Shown here: positions 56,804-58,250 of the stretch, piece by piece
Position numbering within the stretch: the first letter of the stretch is position 1
Layout: every line of letters begins with the position of its first letter
Assembly: GCF_004363695.1 (NCBI RefSeq)
Contig: NZ_SNZC01000002.1
Location: 776,885 to 835,134, forward strand
DNA: 58,250 nt
Direction: 5' to 3'
Source: Flavobacterium cheniae
GTDB lineage: Bacteria; Bacteroidota; Bacteroidia; Flavobacteriales; Flavobacteriaceae
Translations under genes and position numbers: made by a program
The notes under the pieces: model-generated
The model's input: the letters and a program-made list of their open reading frames with translations, nothing else
The model's database searches: none
Told to the model about the DNA's origin: nothing

Positions 56804-58250
56804 TGAGAGTATTTTTATTATGCCTAACTTTTCTAGTTGGATTGTTAAGCTATGCTCAGCCGGCAAATGATAATTGTGCTAGTGCTACGGCTTTAACCGT
56901 AGATGCACCGTTAGTTTGTTCTCAAACAACAAGTGCGGCCACAGCTCAAGGAGGTGAATATTGTGCAGTAGCTGGTGGAGGAATTACTCCTAGAACAGTA
57001 TGGTATTCGTTTGTAGCTACAAACACAACAATGGTTTTAAATTTAATTAGAACTAATACAACCAATTGTTTTGGACGTGTTTCTGTTTATGGCCCTAATG
57101 CAGCATGTGTTCCTGGTGTAGGTACAGCAATTTTTGATTGTGTTATATTAAATGGCGATCCTGGTGTTTTTCAAGCACTCACAGGATTAACAGTTGGTGC
57201 CACTTATCGAATTCAGTATAATGGTCAAGATTGTGGAGGTGGAAATGATAGAGCACACCAATTTTGTGTTGGTATTTATAATCCTGCCTCAAATAACTCA
57301 GTAGGTAATGGTACAGTTATAGATGCATGTGGAACCGTTTTTAATGGTACAACGCAAGGTGGTTACTTCCCTAGTGGAGTAGGTGCTGGTTTTAGAGATT
57401 TAGACAATAATTTAGCAACAACTTGTCCTGCATGTGGAGGACAACCTGGTGCTGATGTACCTTTTGTTGTTAACAATGATTCTTGGTTTTCGTTTTGTGC
57501 AGCAACTGCAGGAACTTGGCAGGTAACATTTAATGTAGGTGCTTGTTCATTATCTGGATTAAATAGTGGTTTACAGATGGCTATTTTTACAGGAACTCCA
57601 GGTGCGTTAACATGGTTGTCTCAAGCACCTAATCCTACTTATAGTGGAGGGTCTTGGGTTTCTCCAAATATTACTTTAGCAGCTGGAGAATGTGCATATC
57701 TTATGGTAGATGGTTTTGCAGGAGATGCTTGTGGATATTCTTACGTTTTAAGCCCAGTAGGAGCAAGTCCTTGTGATTTAGTTACAACATGTTCAATTAC
57801 TGCAAATACTACTTGTACTACTCCGGGTTTATACACCCTTTCAGGTGAAGTAACTTTTTCAAATCCGCCAGCTACGGGAACTATGACAGTTGTGAATTCA
57901 TGTGGAGGAAGTCAAGTTTTTAATGCTCCCTTTACGTCTCCGATTGCATATTCAATACCTGGTTTAACTGCAAATGGATCTTCTTGTACTGTTTCTGCTT
58001 CTTTTTCAGATAGTACAGATTGTTCGGCTAGTTTGCCTTATACTGCACCTTTGACGCCATCACAACCAACAATTTCAACAACAGCACCAACGTGTTCATC
58101 AGCTGGTGTTTCTACTATCACGAATTACAGTGGCGCGTTGACTTATACTTTCTCACCAGTTGGTCCTACAGCAGGCGCAGGCGGATTGATAAGTGGAATG
58201 GTAGTTGGAACGAGTTATACCGTAACATCATCTAATGGAAGTTGTTCATC
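56803..58250 (+). CDS. Large secreted Cys-rich protein, likely T9SS substrate (partial, 3' end missing)
   Basis: An open frame from the ATG at 56803 to the window end, 482 codons. Signal peptide MRVFLLCLTFLVGLLSYAQ, followed by PANDNCASATAL, the start of a repeated beta-sandwich type seen in flavobacterial surface proteins. A second similar unit begins near VIDACGTVFNGTT, with WFSFCAATAGTWQVTFNV. After about residue 325 comes Ig-like sequence rich in Thr/Ser/Pro with paired cysteines. The organisation matches large T9SS-secreted adhesins or gliding-associated proteins, but the C-terminal sorting domain is beyond the window. Confidence 0.8.
   Translation, partial: MRVFLLCLTFLVGLLSYAQPANDNCASATALTVDAPLVCSQTTSAATAQGGEYCAVAGGGITPRTVWYSFVATNTTMVLNLIRTNTTNCFGRVSVYGPNAACVPGVGTAIFDCVILNGDPGVFQALTGLTVGATYRIQYNGQDCGGGNDRAHQFCVGIYNPASNNSVGNGTVIDACGTVFNGTTQGGYFPSGVGAGFRDLDNNLATTCPACGGQPGADVPFVVNNDSWFSFCAATAGTWQVTFNVGACSLSGLNSGLQMAIFTGTPGALTWLSQAPNPTYSGGSWVSPNITLAAGECAYLMVDGFAGDACGYSYVLSPVGASPCDLVTTCSITANTTCTTPGLYTLSGEVTFSNPPATGTMTVVNSCGGSQVFNAPFTSPIAYSIPGLTANGSSCTVSASFSDSTDCSASLPYTAPLTPSQPTISTTAPTCSSAGVSTITNYSGALTYTFSPVGPTAGAGGLISGMVVGTSYTVTSSNGSCS

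Noticed and set aside
1..58250. Prophage, transposon, integron or defence island
   Set aside because: No integrase, transposase, phage structural, restriction or toxin-antitoxin signatures were found in any frame; genes are core metabolism, envelope and secreted proteins.

Overview
This is a continuous chromosomal stretch from a low-GC member of the Flavobacteriaceae, most likely Flavobacterium or a close relative. Four things support this. (1) Many transcription units start behind the Bacteroidetes promoter (-33 TTTG / -7 TAnnTTTG) rather than a sigma70 -35/-10 pair. (2) Several secreted proteins end in type IX secretion (T9SS) sorting domains. (3) There is a MurF-Alr fusion, an L25/Ctc-prs pair and a methylmalonyl-CoA epimerase. 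(4) Many intergenic hairpins end in T-runs. I see no rRNA, insertion sequence, prophage, integrase or CRISPR array. The window looks like ordinary core chromosome with an accessory layer of secreted proteins and small repeats.

Layout. 1-4065: tail of a T9SS substrate, an M20 dipeptidase, and a minus-strand ribF-HTTM pair with overlapping ends. 4184-13285: three consecutive secreted zinc metalloproteases (one M43, two M12B/reprolysin-like), each with its own promoter and terminator and with related C-terminal sorting domains. 13332-15637: pth, rplY and prs on the minus strand. 15762-20896: tRNA-Leu(CAA), a lipoprotein with a repeated His/Cys motif, a LolC/E-type permease with rbfA, mce, a CAU tRNA, a PID-CTERM-like miniprotein, ribE and pdxA. 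20919-24834: lipid-synthesis block yceD-rpmF-fabH-accB-accC. 24894-31213: two orphan proteins, an S9 peptidase and a fourth secreted metalloprotease carrying a tandem FnIII duplication. 31486-38692: a DAACS symporter with DedA, a thioredoxin-fold protein, an FAD oxidoreductase with mtgA, and small membrane or secreted proteins. 38818-44372: prolyl oligopeptidase, then a minus-strand group (His/Cys-rich exported protein, TonB-dependent receptor, lipoprotein) that looks like a metal-acquisition locus. 44434-44590: palindromic repeat elements. 44596-49812: asd, a small membrane protein, mscL, murF-alr and tdk. 49914-56246: acidic protein-rsmI-membrane protein-osmC, a second copy of the palindromic element, recJ-MFS and convergent lpxH. 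56468-58250: a small exported protein coupled to a large cysteine-rich secreted protein that runs off the right edge.

How it fits together. The core genes cover riboflavin and FAD synthesis (ribF, ribE), PLP (pdxA), PRPP (prs), fatty-acid initiation (accB, accC, fabH), lysine/threonine precursors (asd), cell wall (murF-alr, mtgA), lipid A (lpxH) and translation (pth, rplY, rpmF, rbfA, rsmI). The accessory genes fit a protein-degrading lifestyle: secreted T9SS metalloproteases, exported S9 peptidases and a dipeptidase would turn extracellular protein into amino acids, and the DAACS symporter could import acidic ones.

I did not find a clear new defence or mobile system. The best candidates for something under-described are the paired palindromic elements, the putative metal-uptake locus with an inverted repeat in front of its receptor, the GMNPPHGQ-GHRC repeat lipoprotein, and the modular metalloprotease family.
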